Source of the DNA: an uncultured Clostridia bacterium
Lineage (GTDB): Bacteria > Bacillota > Clostridia > Christensenellales > Borkfalkiaceae
Direction of reading: 5' to 3'
Assembly (NCBI GenBank): GCA_944363645.1
Contig: CALVUR010000009.1
Span: forward strand, 1 to 49,960
DNA: 49,960 nucleotides
Shown: piece by piece, positions 8,040 to 16,516 of the stretch
Position numbering within the stretch: the stretch's first letter is position 1
How the letters are laid out: the number at the start of each line of letters is the position of its first letter
The notes under the pieces: generated by a model
What the model was told of the DNA's origin: nothing
The model's input: only the letters and a program-made list of their open reading frames with translations
The model's database searches: none
Translations under genes and position numbers: made by a program

Positions 8040-8090
8040 GCACAAAACAAAAAATTTTTTAACAAATATTTTTAAGGGGATACCAAAAAT

Positions 8091-8129
8091 AAAAAAGCGA
8101 AAATGCAGTCTTTTGCACTCTCGCTTTTT
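8091..8129 (-). terminator. terminator of the TPR gene
   Basis: Arms AAAAAGCGA / TCGCTTTTT plus an inner TGCA/TGCA pairing form a hairpin just past the minus-strand stop at 8142, with a T-run on the minus strand. Confidence 0.75.
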
Positions 8130-8141
8130 ACTTTTAAATGT

Positions 8142-8951
8142 TTAAATTGAAAGGGTATACCCATTGTCAACAAATGCAGCGATATAACTATAAGCCCCAA
8201 ACCAATCTTTATTATCTAAATAAAGTTTTAAATATTTTTTTCCAAGTTGGTTGTTGCGGTATAAAACTGACAAACCGTAATATAAACAAACGGTTTGCAA
8301 AACCTCATTTTTATCAATTTTACTAATTGCAGTTTCAGCATCAATATCGCCATTAAAAACATTGTAAAACATTTGATAGCCAGTGTGATGCCCAAATTTG
8401 CCGTTATAATTTTTTGTAAGCAAAATAAAATCTTCACAAGTCGCAAAATCTTTGCATCCTAATTTTAAGTTAGCCAAAACCACCCAATAAATTACACCAA
8501 TATAAAGTTCACTATCATCACATATAAAATTTGATAGGGCGTAAAAATGCTTTAAGGCATTATGATAATCTGCGGTAAAATAATAAAGTGTTCCCAAAAT
8601 GTAATGTAAATAAGGCTCGCTATTATTAAACGTTAAAAGCAAATTTAGGTGATTTATCGCATCGTCAAATTTTAAAATTTTAAATTCCAAAACGGCAAGG
8701 CGTTTTAAATAAGTGTAATCATTTTTATAATCATCAAAAAAGTCAATCAAAATTTGATAGGCTTCATTATACTTAAGTTGATATTTAAGCGCATCGCAAA
8801 GTTTGTATGCGTTTAATACAGAACGTTCACGCCCATAATTATGCCTTGCAATTTTGGTGCGATAATTATCACTTATTTTAAAAGGTTTTTTAAGCCATTC
8901 AATTTCCGCAGAAGAATGGTTTTTGCTGAAAAAATGTGTATGTTTGCTCAT
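8142..8951 (-). CDS. TPR-repeat protein of unknown function
   Basis: The 269 residues are almost entirely helical, with repeated pairs of the tetratricopeptide type (for example LRYQLKYNEAYQILIDFF-like and HYILGTLYYFTADYHNALKHF segments, about residues 55-150). No signal peptide, membrane segment or catalytic motif is seen. TPR proteins serve as scaffolds for protein contacts; the partner is unknown. It stands alone, flanked by the csoR promoter region and a divergent AT-rich gap before tetR. It shares style and AT-rich composition with the TPR gene at 28800. Confidence 0.7.
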   Translation of the reverse strand: MSKHTHFFSKNHSSAEIEWLKKPFKISDNYRTKIARHNYGRERSVLNAYKLCDALKYQLKYNEAYQILIDFFDDYKNDYTYLKRLAVLEFKILKFDDAINHLNLLLTFNNSEPYLHYILGTLYYFTADYHNALKHFYALSNFICDDSELYIGVIYWVVLANLKLGCKDFATCEDFILLTKNYNGKFGHHTGYQMFYNVFNGDIDAETAISKIDKNEVLQTVCLYYGLSVLYRNNQLGKKYLKLYLDNKDWFGAYSYIAAFVDNGYTLSI

Positions 8952-9155
8952 ATGCTGTGGTGGTAAAATTGCAATTAAATTTTATTTAAGATGAGTTAAT
9001 TATAATTTAAAAAATTTGCTAAGTCAATAAATTCAAATCAAAATTTAAACAACTTAAAATCATTTGATTTGTCGTTAAATATTAAACATATCCATAAATA
9101 TATGTAATAATTTTTACACTTTTAATAAATTCGTAAATATTTTTAAAATATGTAC
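8952..9155. other. AT-rich intergenic stretch, nothing identifiable
   Basis: Very AT-rich divergent region between the TPR gene and the tetR promoter. No ORF, RNA gene or strong hairpin seen. A minus-strand promoter for the TPR gene is probably here, but I cannot place it with confidence. Confidence 0.5.
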
Positions 9156-9224
9156 TTTACAAACTAATAAAATAGTTTTATAATATGATATCGATATTTG
9201 TAATATTTTGTGCCAAATATTACA
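9156..9224 (+). promoter_or_regulatory. tetR-hypB promoter with palindromic operator
   Basis: TTTACA (9156-9161), 17-base spacer and TATAAT (9179-9184) form a promoter. Just after it, where transcription should begin, TGTAATATTT (9199-9208) and AAATATTACA (9215-9224) make a perfect 10-bp inverted repeat around a 6-base spacer. A palindrome at this position, upstream of a TetR-type gene, is the expected autorepressor site. Confidence 0.75.
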
Positions 9225-9260
9225 TATTATGGGTGAATATTATAGGACGAGATTTGGGAC

Positions 9261-9809
9261 ATGGATAAAAGACAGGAAAAAACTGTAAGTGCAATAAAAC
9301 GTGCTTTTTACACCTTGATTAAAGAAAATTCTTATGCACAAATTACAGTAAAAGATATTGCCGTAACCGCTAAGGTCGGCAGGTCGACATTTTACGAACA
9401 TTTTCAAACCAAGCAAGAACTTTTATATAGGGTTTGTGATGATATTTTTCCACGTGCTTTTTTCGACACACAAAATAAATCTAAAAGCAATGAAATCACT
9501 TATAAAAGCATAATTGCAAACATTTTTTTCAATTTCAGCAAGGAAAAACAGCAACTTAAAAATTTGATTTATTCGGATGCAAAACAGATTTTTTGTGAAA
9601 GGTTAAACTTTTACTTAACAAAACTTGTAAACGAATATATGCTTGATAACATTAAGCCCGTCGATATGCCGTTAGAACTTGTTAAAAAAAGTTTGATTGC
9701 CACCCTTTTTGCAGTAATTTTCTGGCTTTTAAACACTGATTCTAACCCAACATTAGAAAAATTGACAGGGTATTATTACGAACTTATAAGCCACGTCTTT
9801 AAAGTATAA
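9261..9809 (+). CDS. TetR/AcrR family transcriptional regulator
   Basis: The 182-residue protein has an N-terminal helix-turn-helix (about residues 8-55: TVKDIAVTAKVGRSTFYEHF) typical of TetR. A divergent all-helical ligand-binding domain follows, ending in a hydrophobic helix. TetR proteins repress their targets until a small molecule binds. A palindrome overlapping the probable transcription start (9199-9224) is the likely operator. The stop is 7 bases before hypB, so the regulator leads and probably controls the hypB/oxidoreductase/hypA cluster. The ligand is unknown. Confidence 0.88.
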   Translation: MDKRQEKTVSAIKRAFYTLIKENSYAQITVKDIAVTAKVGRSTFYEHFQTKQELLYRVCDDIFPRAFFDTQNKSKSNEITYKSIIANIFFNFSKEKQQLKNLIYSDAKQIFCERLNFYLTKLVNEYMLDNIKPVDMPLELVKKSLIATLFAVIFWLLNTDSNPTLEKLTGYYYELISHVFKV

Positions 9810-9816
9810 GGAAAAT

Positions 9817-10497
9817 ATGGATACAATAAAAATCGTCAAAATAAAAGAAGATATAACATCTCGAAATAACGCACGAGCAAAATTCATTCGTGAAAATCTT
9901 CAAAAACAAGGCATTTTTTATCTCAATGTAATGAGTTCACCCGGAAGCGGTAAAACAACCCTTTTAACAAAACTTATTAACATTTTAAGAAATGACTTTA
10001 AAATTGGCGTTATTGAAGCCGATATCGACTCTAAGGTTGATGCTGAAACAATTCACAACGCAACAGGTGTTAAGGTTATTCAAATGCACACAATGGGCGC
10101 ATGCCACGTTACATGTCAAATGTCAAATGACGCATTAAATAGTTTGGGCATTGAAGGCTTAGATTTGGTTATTTTGGAAAATATCGGCAACCTTGTTTGC
10201 CCGGCAGAATTTGATACCGGCGCAACAAAAAATCTGGTGCTTTTATCCGTTCCAGAAGGCGACGATAAGCCAAATAAATACCCGGCAATGTTTAAGGTTG
10301 CTGACGATGTCGTAATTACAAAAACCGATGCGCTTGAAGTTTTTGATTTTGACATCAATCGTGCCAAAGAAAACATTTTAAGAAGAAATCCTAATGCTAA
10401 AATTTTCACAGTTTCAGCATTACAGGACGAAAATATTGATAAATTAGCATTTTACTTAAGACAAGAAATTTTGAACGCAAAAAAATCTGCTGAATAA
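9817..10497 (+). CDS. hypB: HypB-like nickel-insertion GTPase, paralogue 1
   Basis: The 226-residue G3E-type GTPase has a P-loop at residues 40-48 (SSPGSGKTT), a switch region (EADIDSKVDA) and the HypB metal site Cys97-His98. The conserved ENIGNLVCPAEFDTGA and TKTD guanine motif follow. HypB with HypA delivers nickel to NiFe-hydrogenase or other nickel enzymes. It lacks the His-rich N-terminal nickel-storage stretch found in some HypB. It differs from paralogue 2 around the metal site (HTMGACHVTC, against GGMCHMDAEM), with an extra cysteine at 100. It is 7 bases downstream of tetR. No hydrogenase genes are present in the window. Confidence 0.9.
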   Translation: MDTIKIVKIKEDITSRNNARAKFIRENLQKQGIFYLNVMSSPGSGKTTLLTKLINILRNDFKIGVIEADIDSKVDAETIHNATGVKVIQMHTMGACHVTCQMSNDALNSLGIEGLDLVILENIGNLVCPAEFDTGATKNLVLLSVPEGDDKPNKYPAMFKVADDVVITKTDALEVFDFDINRAKENILRRNPNAKIFTVSALQDENIDKLAFYLRQEILNAKKSAE

Positions 10498-10578
10498 GGC
10501 AAATTTTACAAGTCCAAAGTTTAGATAGGTATAAAAAATAAACGCATTAAGCGGATAATATAATGGAGGTTTGTCTAT

Positions 10579-11964
10579 ATGGCAGATAAGAATCAAAGAA
10601 TTTGTATTATCGGCGGTGGTCCTGCGGGAACAAGTGCGGCAATGTACCTTGAAAAAAACGGCTACGATAACTATGTTATCTATGAAAAGTCAAACCGTGT
10701 TGGCGGTAAGGCTTTTTCACCGCTTATGAAGTGCAAAACCGTTGATGGTAAGTGGGAAGATCGTACGATAGAAATGGGCGCAGTTATGGGTTGTGACACA
10801 TATTTTGCCGTTCATGAATGTGAAGAATTTGGTGGTACAACACACTTAGATGGTCCACCAATGGGTCGTCGTTTCATGATGACTGATGGTACACCACAAA
10901 AGTCGTCAAAATTAGCGCTTTTAAAGAAGTTTATGAAGATGAAAAAACTCAACAAACTTCTTGCTAAAAAGTACTATGGTTATGACGTAACAGGTCACCG
11001 TGGCGTTGCACAAGGTAGGTACGAAGGTCAATGTCCTTCACCAGAAATGAAGTTAGCGCATATTGAAGGTGAAAATCCAAACTTAAAAGACTTAGCGTTG
11101 CCATTCTCTGAATTTTTGAAACTCAATAAATGTGAAGACGCAACACTCGTATGGAAAGGACCTTTCACATCATTTGGTTACGGCTATTTTGATGAAATTC
11201 CTGCTGCATACGTACTTAAATACCTTGATGCTTTCACTGTTCAACAATTCTTAAAAACAGGCAAACTTTGGACATGGAAAAACGGTACTCAATCAATTTG
11301 GGAAGGCGTAAACAGTAAATTAAAACACCCCGCTCAATTAAACAGCGAAGTTACCGGTGTCAGAAGGGAAAATAATAAAGTTTACATCACAGTAAACGGC
11401 AAAGAAGAAGAATTTGATAAACTTATTATCTGCACGCCACTTGAAATGTTCTTAGAGTACGGCGATCCTCGTGAAGAAGAAAAAGAACTCTTCTCAAAGA
11501 TCGTTCACAAAAAATATTTCACAATGGCAGTAAGGACGGAAGAAGGCAACTGCCCAGAAATTTCTTACTACTTCTTTGAAAACATGACCAACGAAACACG
11601 TGGACACTTAATGGTATTCTATCACAGATGGCCACAAGAAGAAGTTACAGATCAACCAGTTGTAACATTCACTTTAAGAAACCACGAGGGTATGGAAGAT
11701 ATTCCATTTGAGTTAGCACGTGATACCACATTAGAAGACATGGCAAAATGCGGTAGACCTGTCGTTAAAACAGAACGTATTGACGACTGGTATTACTTCC
11801 CACATGTAAATTCTGAAGACTACAAAAATGGTTGGTATGATAAGGTTGAAGCAATGCAAGGTAAGGATAACACTTACTACGCAGGTGAAATCATGTCCTT
11901 TGGCGATATGGAAGAAACCGCTGAATACAGCCGTGATTTGATTGGTAGATTCTTTAAAAAATAA
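10579..11964 (+). CDS. FAD-dependent amine-oxidase-like flavoprotein
   Basis: The 461-residue protein starts with a Rossmann FAD site (ICIIGGGPAGTSAAMYLEKNG, about residues 8-28) and the second FAD motif VGGKAFSPLM. It ends with a C-terminal FAD-contact region (YYAGEIMSFGDMEETAEYSR). This is the layout of flavin amine oxidases, protoporphyrinogen oxidase and phytoene desaturases. The substrate cannot be told from the sequence. A strong ribosome-binding site (GGAGG) precedes the ATG. It lies between two hypB genes in the TetR-led cluster. The coding sequence uses a smoother codon set than its neighbours, which suggests high expression. Confidence 0.82.
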   Translation: MADKNQRICIIGGGPAGTSAAMYLEKNGYDNYVIYEKSNRVGGKAFSPLMKCKTVDGKWEDRTIEMGAVMGCDTYFAVHECEEFGGTTHLDGPPMGRRFMMTDGTPQKSSKLALLKKFMKMKKLNKLLAKKYYGYDVTGHRGVAQGRYEGQCPSPEMKLAHIEGENPNLKDLALPFSEFLKLNKCEDATLVWKGPFTSFGYGYFDEIPAAYVLKYLDAFTVQQFLKTGKLWTWKNGTQSIWEGVNSKLKHPAQLNSEVTGVRRENNKVYITVNGKEEEFDKLIICTPLEMFLEYGDPREEEKELFSKIVHKKYFTMAVRTEEGNCPEISYYFFENMTNETRGHLMVFYHRWPQEEVTDQPVVTFTLRNHEGMEDIPFELARDTTLEDMAKCGRPVVKTERIDDWYYFPHVNSEDYKNGWYDKVEAMQGKDNTYYAGEIMSFGDMEETAEYSRDLIGRFFKK

Positions 11965-12134
11965 TTGTTTTTTGTAAAAATGGGTAAAAATTAGCTCAAA
12001 ATTATAAAACCACAAAATATCGCTTAAAATGGGCGATTATGTAAAATTTAAATTTTGTGTCGAATTTTAGGAAATTTTGCAAAAATTAAACAATTTTTTG
12101 AATAAAAAATAATAAAAAAAGGATATATGGACTT

Positions 12135-12875
12135 TTGGTGGGGGATAAAAAACACCCCACAAAAAAATCCAAAAAACTTAAAACCGTGCAAGTTAAAACT
12201 ATTTTACTTAACAGAAATGTCTTTGAAGGCAATGATAAATACGCACAAAAATTGCGTGAAGAACTCCACTCAAAGGGCGTATTTTTGGTAAATGTAATGT
12301 CTTCGCCCGGGGCAGGCAAGACCACAACTTTGGTAAAACTTATAAACAATTTATCAACCACATTCAATGTCGGCGTTATGGAAGCCGATATAGATGACGA
12401 TGTTGATGCCCAACTTATTGCCAAAAAAACAGGGGCAAAGTCTATTCAACTTCACACCGGTGGTATGTGCCACATGGATGCTGAAATGACACGTCAAGGG
12501 TTAGAAGAATTTGGCGTTGACGATCTTGATATTATCTTTATTGAAAATGTTGGCAACCTTGTTTGCCCGGCAGAATTTGATACGGGCGCACATTTAGATA
12601 TAATGATTTTATCAGTTCCGGAAGGCGATGATAAACCGCTTAAATACCCACTTGTTTTTGAAAAGAGTAAGGTCGTTATCATAAACAAAATCGACACAAT
12701 CAATTACTTTAACTTCGACTTAGATAGATGTAAGCAAAATATTTTAATGCGCAACAAAACCGCACAAATTTTCCCAATATCGGCAAAATCTGGCGATGGC
12801 GTTGATGCACTTACAAAGCATTTTATGAAGTTAATAAAAACTTTCAAAAATCAAGATAAAATCAGCGAAAATTAA
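12135..12875 (+). CDS. hypB: HypB-like nickel-insertion GTPase, paralogue 2
   Basis: A second G3E GTPase of 246 residues, with P-loop at 57-64 (SPGAGKTT), metal site Cys112-His113 (TGGMCHMDAEM, closer to classical HypB than paralogue 1), ENVGNLVCPAEFDTGA and NKID. The start is uncertain. The longest frame begins at a TTG (12135) with a GTG one codon on, behind AAAGGA; an ATG at 12127 is in another frame. The first 20 residues are lysine-rich and poorly conserved. With hypA at 15921 it could form a complete nickel-delivery pair. Two hypB in one cluster are unusual. Confidence 0.88.
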   Translation: MVGDKKHPTKKSKKLKTVQVKTILLNRNVFEGNDKYAQKLREELHSKGVFLVNVMSSPGAGKTTTLVKLINNLSTTFNVGVMEADIDDDVDAQLIAKKTGAKSIQLHTGGMCHMDAEMTRQGLEEFGVDDLDIIFIENVGNLVCPAEFDTGAHLDIMILSVPEGDDKPLKYPLVFEKSKVVIINKIDTINYFNFDLDRCKQNILMRNKTAQIFPISAKSGDGVDALTKHFMKLIKTFKNQDKISEN

Positions 12876-13053
12876 AATTTTTATGAACGGCGTAATTTTA
12901 AGATAATGTTGAAATTACCCTTGAAATTACCCTTAAAATAAAAGTTTTTTAAAGATTATTTAACTTGAAAAATCAAAAAGCAAAACTGCTTTTTCATATT
13001 ATAAATTAAAATTTTAAAAAAGATATAAATCTATTTTTTACGAGGTAAAAGTT

Positions 13054-15921
13054 ATGCCCGAACAGAGCAAAAAAGTAATCAGTAAGTATCAAGGTGAACA
13101 AAATCCAGACAAGCGTTATCTTAAACTTGGCAAAAAGATAACCGACGTTGTTGTCCACAAAATTACAGGTATCACAAGCGACGATCCTGAATATTGGGGC
13201 TTAAGGGAAGTTTTAACACCACAGATGTGTGATGTTGCGAACAAGATGAAACTTCGCAAATATTACACCCTTGACGAATTGGTAAAAATGAACAAAGAAA
13301 TTGAACCGGCAGAACTTCAAAAACTTCTTGAAGAAATGTCAGTTATCGGTATTTTAGAATACGATTACGGCGACAACTATGACCACTACGGCGAATTAAA
13401 AGATAAGCCAAGGATCAAACGTTATCGTGTACCATTCTTTGTACCCGGCTCGGCAGAACTTTTCAACTCTACAGAAGACCGTATTGCAAAAAATCCTGCC
13501 GTTGCATCTTTCTTTGAAAGGATGACCTTCATCCCACTTGCTGGCGTAACCCAAATGGTACCCCCAGGTGGCGATGGTATAGGTATGCATGTTATTCCGG
13601 TTGAAAAGGCAATAAATTCAGAAAACACTTCTGTCGATTTAGAGCATATTTCTTACTGGCTTAAAAAGTACGAAGGTCACATTTCCGCAGGTATCTGTTC
13701 ATGCCGTGCTTCACGCAAAATCACAGGCGACGGCTGTACTGACGACGTAAACGATTGGTGTATCCAACTCGGCGATATGGCAGACTACACTGTAGAAACA
13801 GGTAGGGCACATTACATCACCAAAGAACGTGCTTTAGAGATTTTAGAACTTGCCGAAAAGAATGGTTATGTTCACCAAATCACCAACATCGACGGCGAAA
13901 ATAAAATCTTCGATATTTGCAACTGTAACGTTAAAATTTGTAACGCTTTAAGGACTTCATTATTATTTAATACACCATATTTATCACGCAGTTCTTACAC
14001 CGCTAAGGTAACAAAAGAAAACTGTGTTGCTTGTGGTAAATGTGTTGAAGTCTGCCCAGCTGGTGCAGTTAAACTCGGTCAAAAATTATGTAAAAAAGAT
14101 GGTAGCGACGTTAAGTATCCACACGCACCATTACCAGATAACAATATTTGGGGTAAATATATGTGGGACGAAGAATATCGTGATACGGCAAGGATGTCAA
14201 ACACCTACGATTCAGGTAGTGCACCTTGTAAGGCTGCTTGTCCTGCTCACGTTCCCGTTCAAGCATATATTGCACTCGCAAAACAAGGCAAGTATCGTGA
14301 AGCACTTGCTATGATTAAGACTGAAAACCCATTCCCAGCAGTTTGCGGTAGGGTATGTAACAAACGTTGTGAAGACGCTTGTACTCGTGGCAAAATCGAT
14401 GCCCCTGTATCAATCGACGAAATCAAAAAATTCGTTGCAGATTACGAAATCAACTGCGGTGACAGATTTGTACCTGAAAAAGTTGTTCAATCAGTTTACG
14501 GCAAGTTTGACGAAAAGATTGCCATTATCGGTGGTGGTCCTGCAGGCTTATCTGCTGCTTACTACTTGGCAACAATGGGATATAAGCCAACCGTATTCGA
14601 AAAAAATAAAAAACTCGGCGGTATGTTGACATACGGCATCCCAACCTACAAACTCGAAAAAGACGTTATCGAAGCCGAAATTGATGTAATTAGACAATTA
14701 GGCGTAGAAATTAAATGCGGTGTTGATGTTGGTAAAGACATTACAATCGCACAATTAAAAGAACAAGGCTATAAGGCATTCTATATCGCAATCGGTTGTC
14801 AAGGCGGTCGCCGTCCCGGCGTTGTAAACGACACAGCAATCGGCACAGATATCGCTGTAAACTACTTAAGAAACAGTTTTGAAACACGTGAACAATTCAC
14901 AGGCGATGTTGTTGTTGTCGGCGGTGGTAACGTTGCTGTTGACTGCGCAAGAAACGCAATAAGATTGGGCGCAAAATCAGTTAAGATGGTATCGCTTGAA
15001 TCTCGTGAAGAAATGCCGGCAAGCAAACTCGAAATCAAAGAAACTTTAGAAGAAGGTATCGAAATCGTTAACGGTTGGGGTCCAAAACACCTTTCTGTAA
15101 ACGAAAATGGCGAAGTAACTCAAATCACATTCAAAAAATGTACCCAAGTTACCGATCCCGAAACCAAAAAATTCGCACCAAAATATAACGAAGACGAAAC
15201 AATCACTTTGGATGCTACAAAGGTTGTATTCGCAATCGGTCAAACAATCGAATGGGGCAACTTGCTTGAAGGCACAGCCGTTAAATTCTGGCACGGCAAT
15301 TATCCTGTTGCTGATAAGTTCACTTACCAGACAGACGATCCCGACATCTTCGTTGGTGGAGACGTATACACCGGTCCTAAATTTGTAATCGATGCAATCG
15401 CTCAAGGCCACGAAGTCGCAGAAAGTTTGCACCGTCACGTTCGTCCACTTGCTGACATGACTATCGGTAGGGACAGAAGAAGTTACACACCATTAAATAA
15501 AGATGACTTAACCTTCCCAACCTACGATACACAAGGCAGAATCGAACCAGATTTAGATCCAGCAATCGACCACAAGACTTCATTTAAGGATGCTCATTTA
15601 ACCTTTACTGAAGAACAAGTTAAGATGGAAGCAAACAGATGCTTATCTTGCGGTGTTTCATATGTTGATCCTAACAAGTGTATCGGTTGTGGCCTTTGCA
15701 CAACAAGATGTCAATTTGACGCAATTCACTTGGTAAGGGATCACCCAGAATGCACCAAGATGGTCGCTGGCGAACAAAAAGTTGCAGGGCTTCTTGGCTA
15801 CTTACCAAAACGTGCTTGCAAGATCTTGTTCCACTTAGGTTCACCTGAAGCAAGGGCACTCGCTAAAAAGCGTAAACTTTACAAGAAAAATCAAAAGCAG
15901 TTAAAGAAGGAAGCAAAATAA
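13054..15921 (+). CDS. large FeS-flavoprotein oxidoreductase (GltD-like core with ferredoxin domains)
   Basis: 955 residues. The first 300 form a domain I do not recognise, with a Cys cluster (GICSCRAS...GDGC...DWC) near 215-240. A ferredoxin motif (CVACGKCVEVCPAGA) lies near 322. The GltD-type N-terminal FeS segment follows at about 390-450 (CKAACPAHVPVQAYIALAKQ...CGRVCNKRCEDAC). The FAD site is near 492 (IGGGPAGLSAAYYLA) and the NAD(P) site near 619 (VVVGGGNVAVDCARNA). A final ferredoxin pair lies near 862-889 (CIGCGLCTTRCQFDAI). Such proteins move electrons between NAD(P)H and ferredoxin or a partner enzyme. It overlaps hypA by one base, so the two are translationally linked. The physiological reaction is unknown. 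Confidence 0.88.
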   Translation: MPEQSKKVISKYQGEQNPDKRYLKLGKKITDVVVHKITGITSDDPEYWGLREVLTPQMCDVANKMKLRKYYTLDELVKMNKEIEPAELQKLLEEMSVIGILEYDYGDNYDHYGELKDKPRIKRYRVPFFVPGSAELFNSTEDRIAKNPAVASFFERMTFIPLAGVTQMVPPGGDGIGMHVIPVEKAINSENTSVDLEHISYWLKKYEGHISAGICSCRASRKITGDGCTDDVNDWCIQLGDMADYTVETGRAHYITKERALEILELAEKNGYVHQITNIDGENKIFDICNCNVKICNALRTSLLFNTPYLSRSSYTAKVTKENCVACGKCVEVCPAGAVKLGQKLCKKDGSDVKYPHAPLPDNNIWGKYMWDEEYRDTARMSNTYDSGSAPCKAACPAHVPVQAYIALAKQGKYREALAMIKTENPFPAVCGRVCNKRCEDACTRGKIDAPVSIDEIKKFVADYEINCGDRFVPEKVVQSVYGKFDEKIAIIGGGPAGLSAAYYLATMGYKPTVFEKNKKLGGMLTYGIPTYKLEKDVIEAEIDVIRQLGVEIKCGVDVGKDITIAQLKEQGYKAFYIAIGCQGGRRPGVVNDTAIGTDIAVNYLRNSFETREQFTGDVVVVGGGNVAVDCARNAIRLGAKSVKMVSLESREEMPASKLEIKETLEEGIEIVNGWGPKHLSVNENGEVTQITFKKCTQVTDPETKKFAPKYNEDETITLDATKVVFAIGQTIEWGNLLEGTAVKFWHGNYPVADKFTYQTDDPDIFVGGDVYTGPKFVIDAIAQGHEVAESLHRHVRPLADMTIGRDRRSYTPLNKDDLTFPTYDTQGRIEPDLDPAIDHKTSFKDAHLTFTEEQVKMEANRCLSCGVSYVDPNKCIGCGLCTTRCQFDAIHLVRDHPECTKMVAGEQKVAGLLGYLPKRACKILFHLGSPEARALAKKRKLYKKNQKQLKKEAK

Positions 15922-16265
15922 TGCACGAACTCGGCATTGTAATGAAAGTTGTCGACGAAGTAGAACAAGTCGCTAAAGAAAATAATGTCCAAAAGGTTAC
16001 AAACCTTCGTTTAGAAGTAGGCGAGGTATCTTCAATCGTACCCGATTTATTTAAGGACTGTTTCGAATGGGCTAAAAAACGCACCGATTATTTAAAAGAG
16101 TGCGATTTAGAACTTATTATTTTAGAAGGCGTTTCCTACTGTCGCTCTTGTGAAAAAACTTATAAAACAACCGAATACGCAAAAGTTTGCCCATATTGCG
16201 GTAGTCATGATACCTATCTTATTACCGGCAACGAAGTAAACATTAAAGATATTCAGGTCGTTTAG
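15921..16265 (+). CDS. hypA: HypA/HybF nickel-insertion zinc protein
   Basis: The 114-residue protein begins MHEL, whose His2 binds nickel in HypA. It carries the structural zinc site Cys74-x2-Cys77 / Cys90-x2-Cys93. HypA hands nickel to hydrogenase or urease together with HypB. Its ATG overlaps the stop of the oxidoreductase gene (TAATG), so it is the last gene of the cluster; a strong terminator follows. The only other nickel-related genes in the window are the two hypB. Confidence 0.92.
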   Translation: MHELGIVMKVVDEVEQVAKENNVQKVTNLRLEVGEVSSIVPDLFKDCFEWAKKRTDYLKECDLELIILEGVSYCRSCEKTYKTTEYAKVCPYCGSHDTYLITGNEVNIKDIQVV

Positions 16266-16270
16266 TAAAT

Positions 16271-16308
16271 AAAAAAAGTCTAAACCACAAAGGTTTAGGC
16301 TTTTTTTT
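16271..16308 (+). terminator. terminator of the hypA cluster
   Basis: CTAAACC / GGTTTAG stem flanked by an A-run and a run of eight Ts, directly after the hypA stop. Confidence 0.88.
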
Positions 16309-16358
16309 GATGTCAAATTTACCAATTAAAAGTTAAAAAAAAAGTTGGCTTAAAATTG

Positions 16359-16395
16359 AAAAAGTCCGCCTATAAGCCCGTTATCGCCACTTTTT
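16359..16395 (+). repeat. dispersed repeat, copy 4 (full 37 bp)
   Basis: Intergenic copy identical over its length to the one at 7559, although it lies about 9 kb away. It comes 50 bases after the hypA terminator. Confidence 0.93.
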
Positions 16396-16516
16396 CGCAT
16401 TACAATATATATAATAATAAAAAAATATATCATAAAGTCAAAAAATATTGTATTGCTATATAAAAATGCTTGTCTTATATGCTATATAGAATGTATAATA
16501 GTATTCGGGTGATGAT

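Noticed and set aside
9650..9670. TTAAGCCCGTCGATATG inside tetR as a repeat copy
   Set aside because: Only seven bases match and neither arm is present; chance match.
12127..12160. ATG at 12127 as start of the second hypB
   Set aside because: It is in a different frame from the GTPase; the gene must use TTG, GTG or a later start, which leaves its 5' end uncertain but does not indicate a frameshift.
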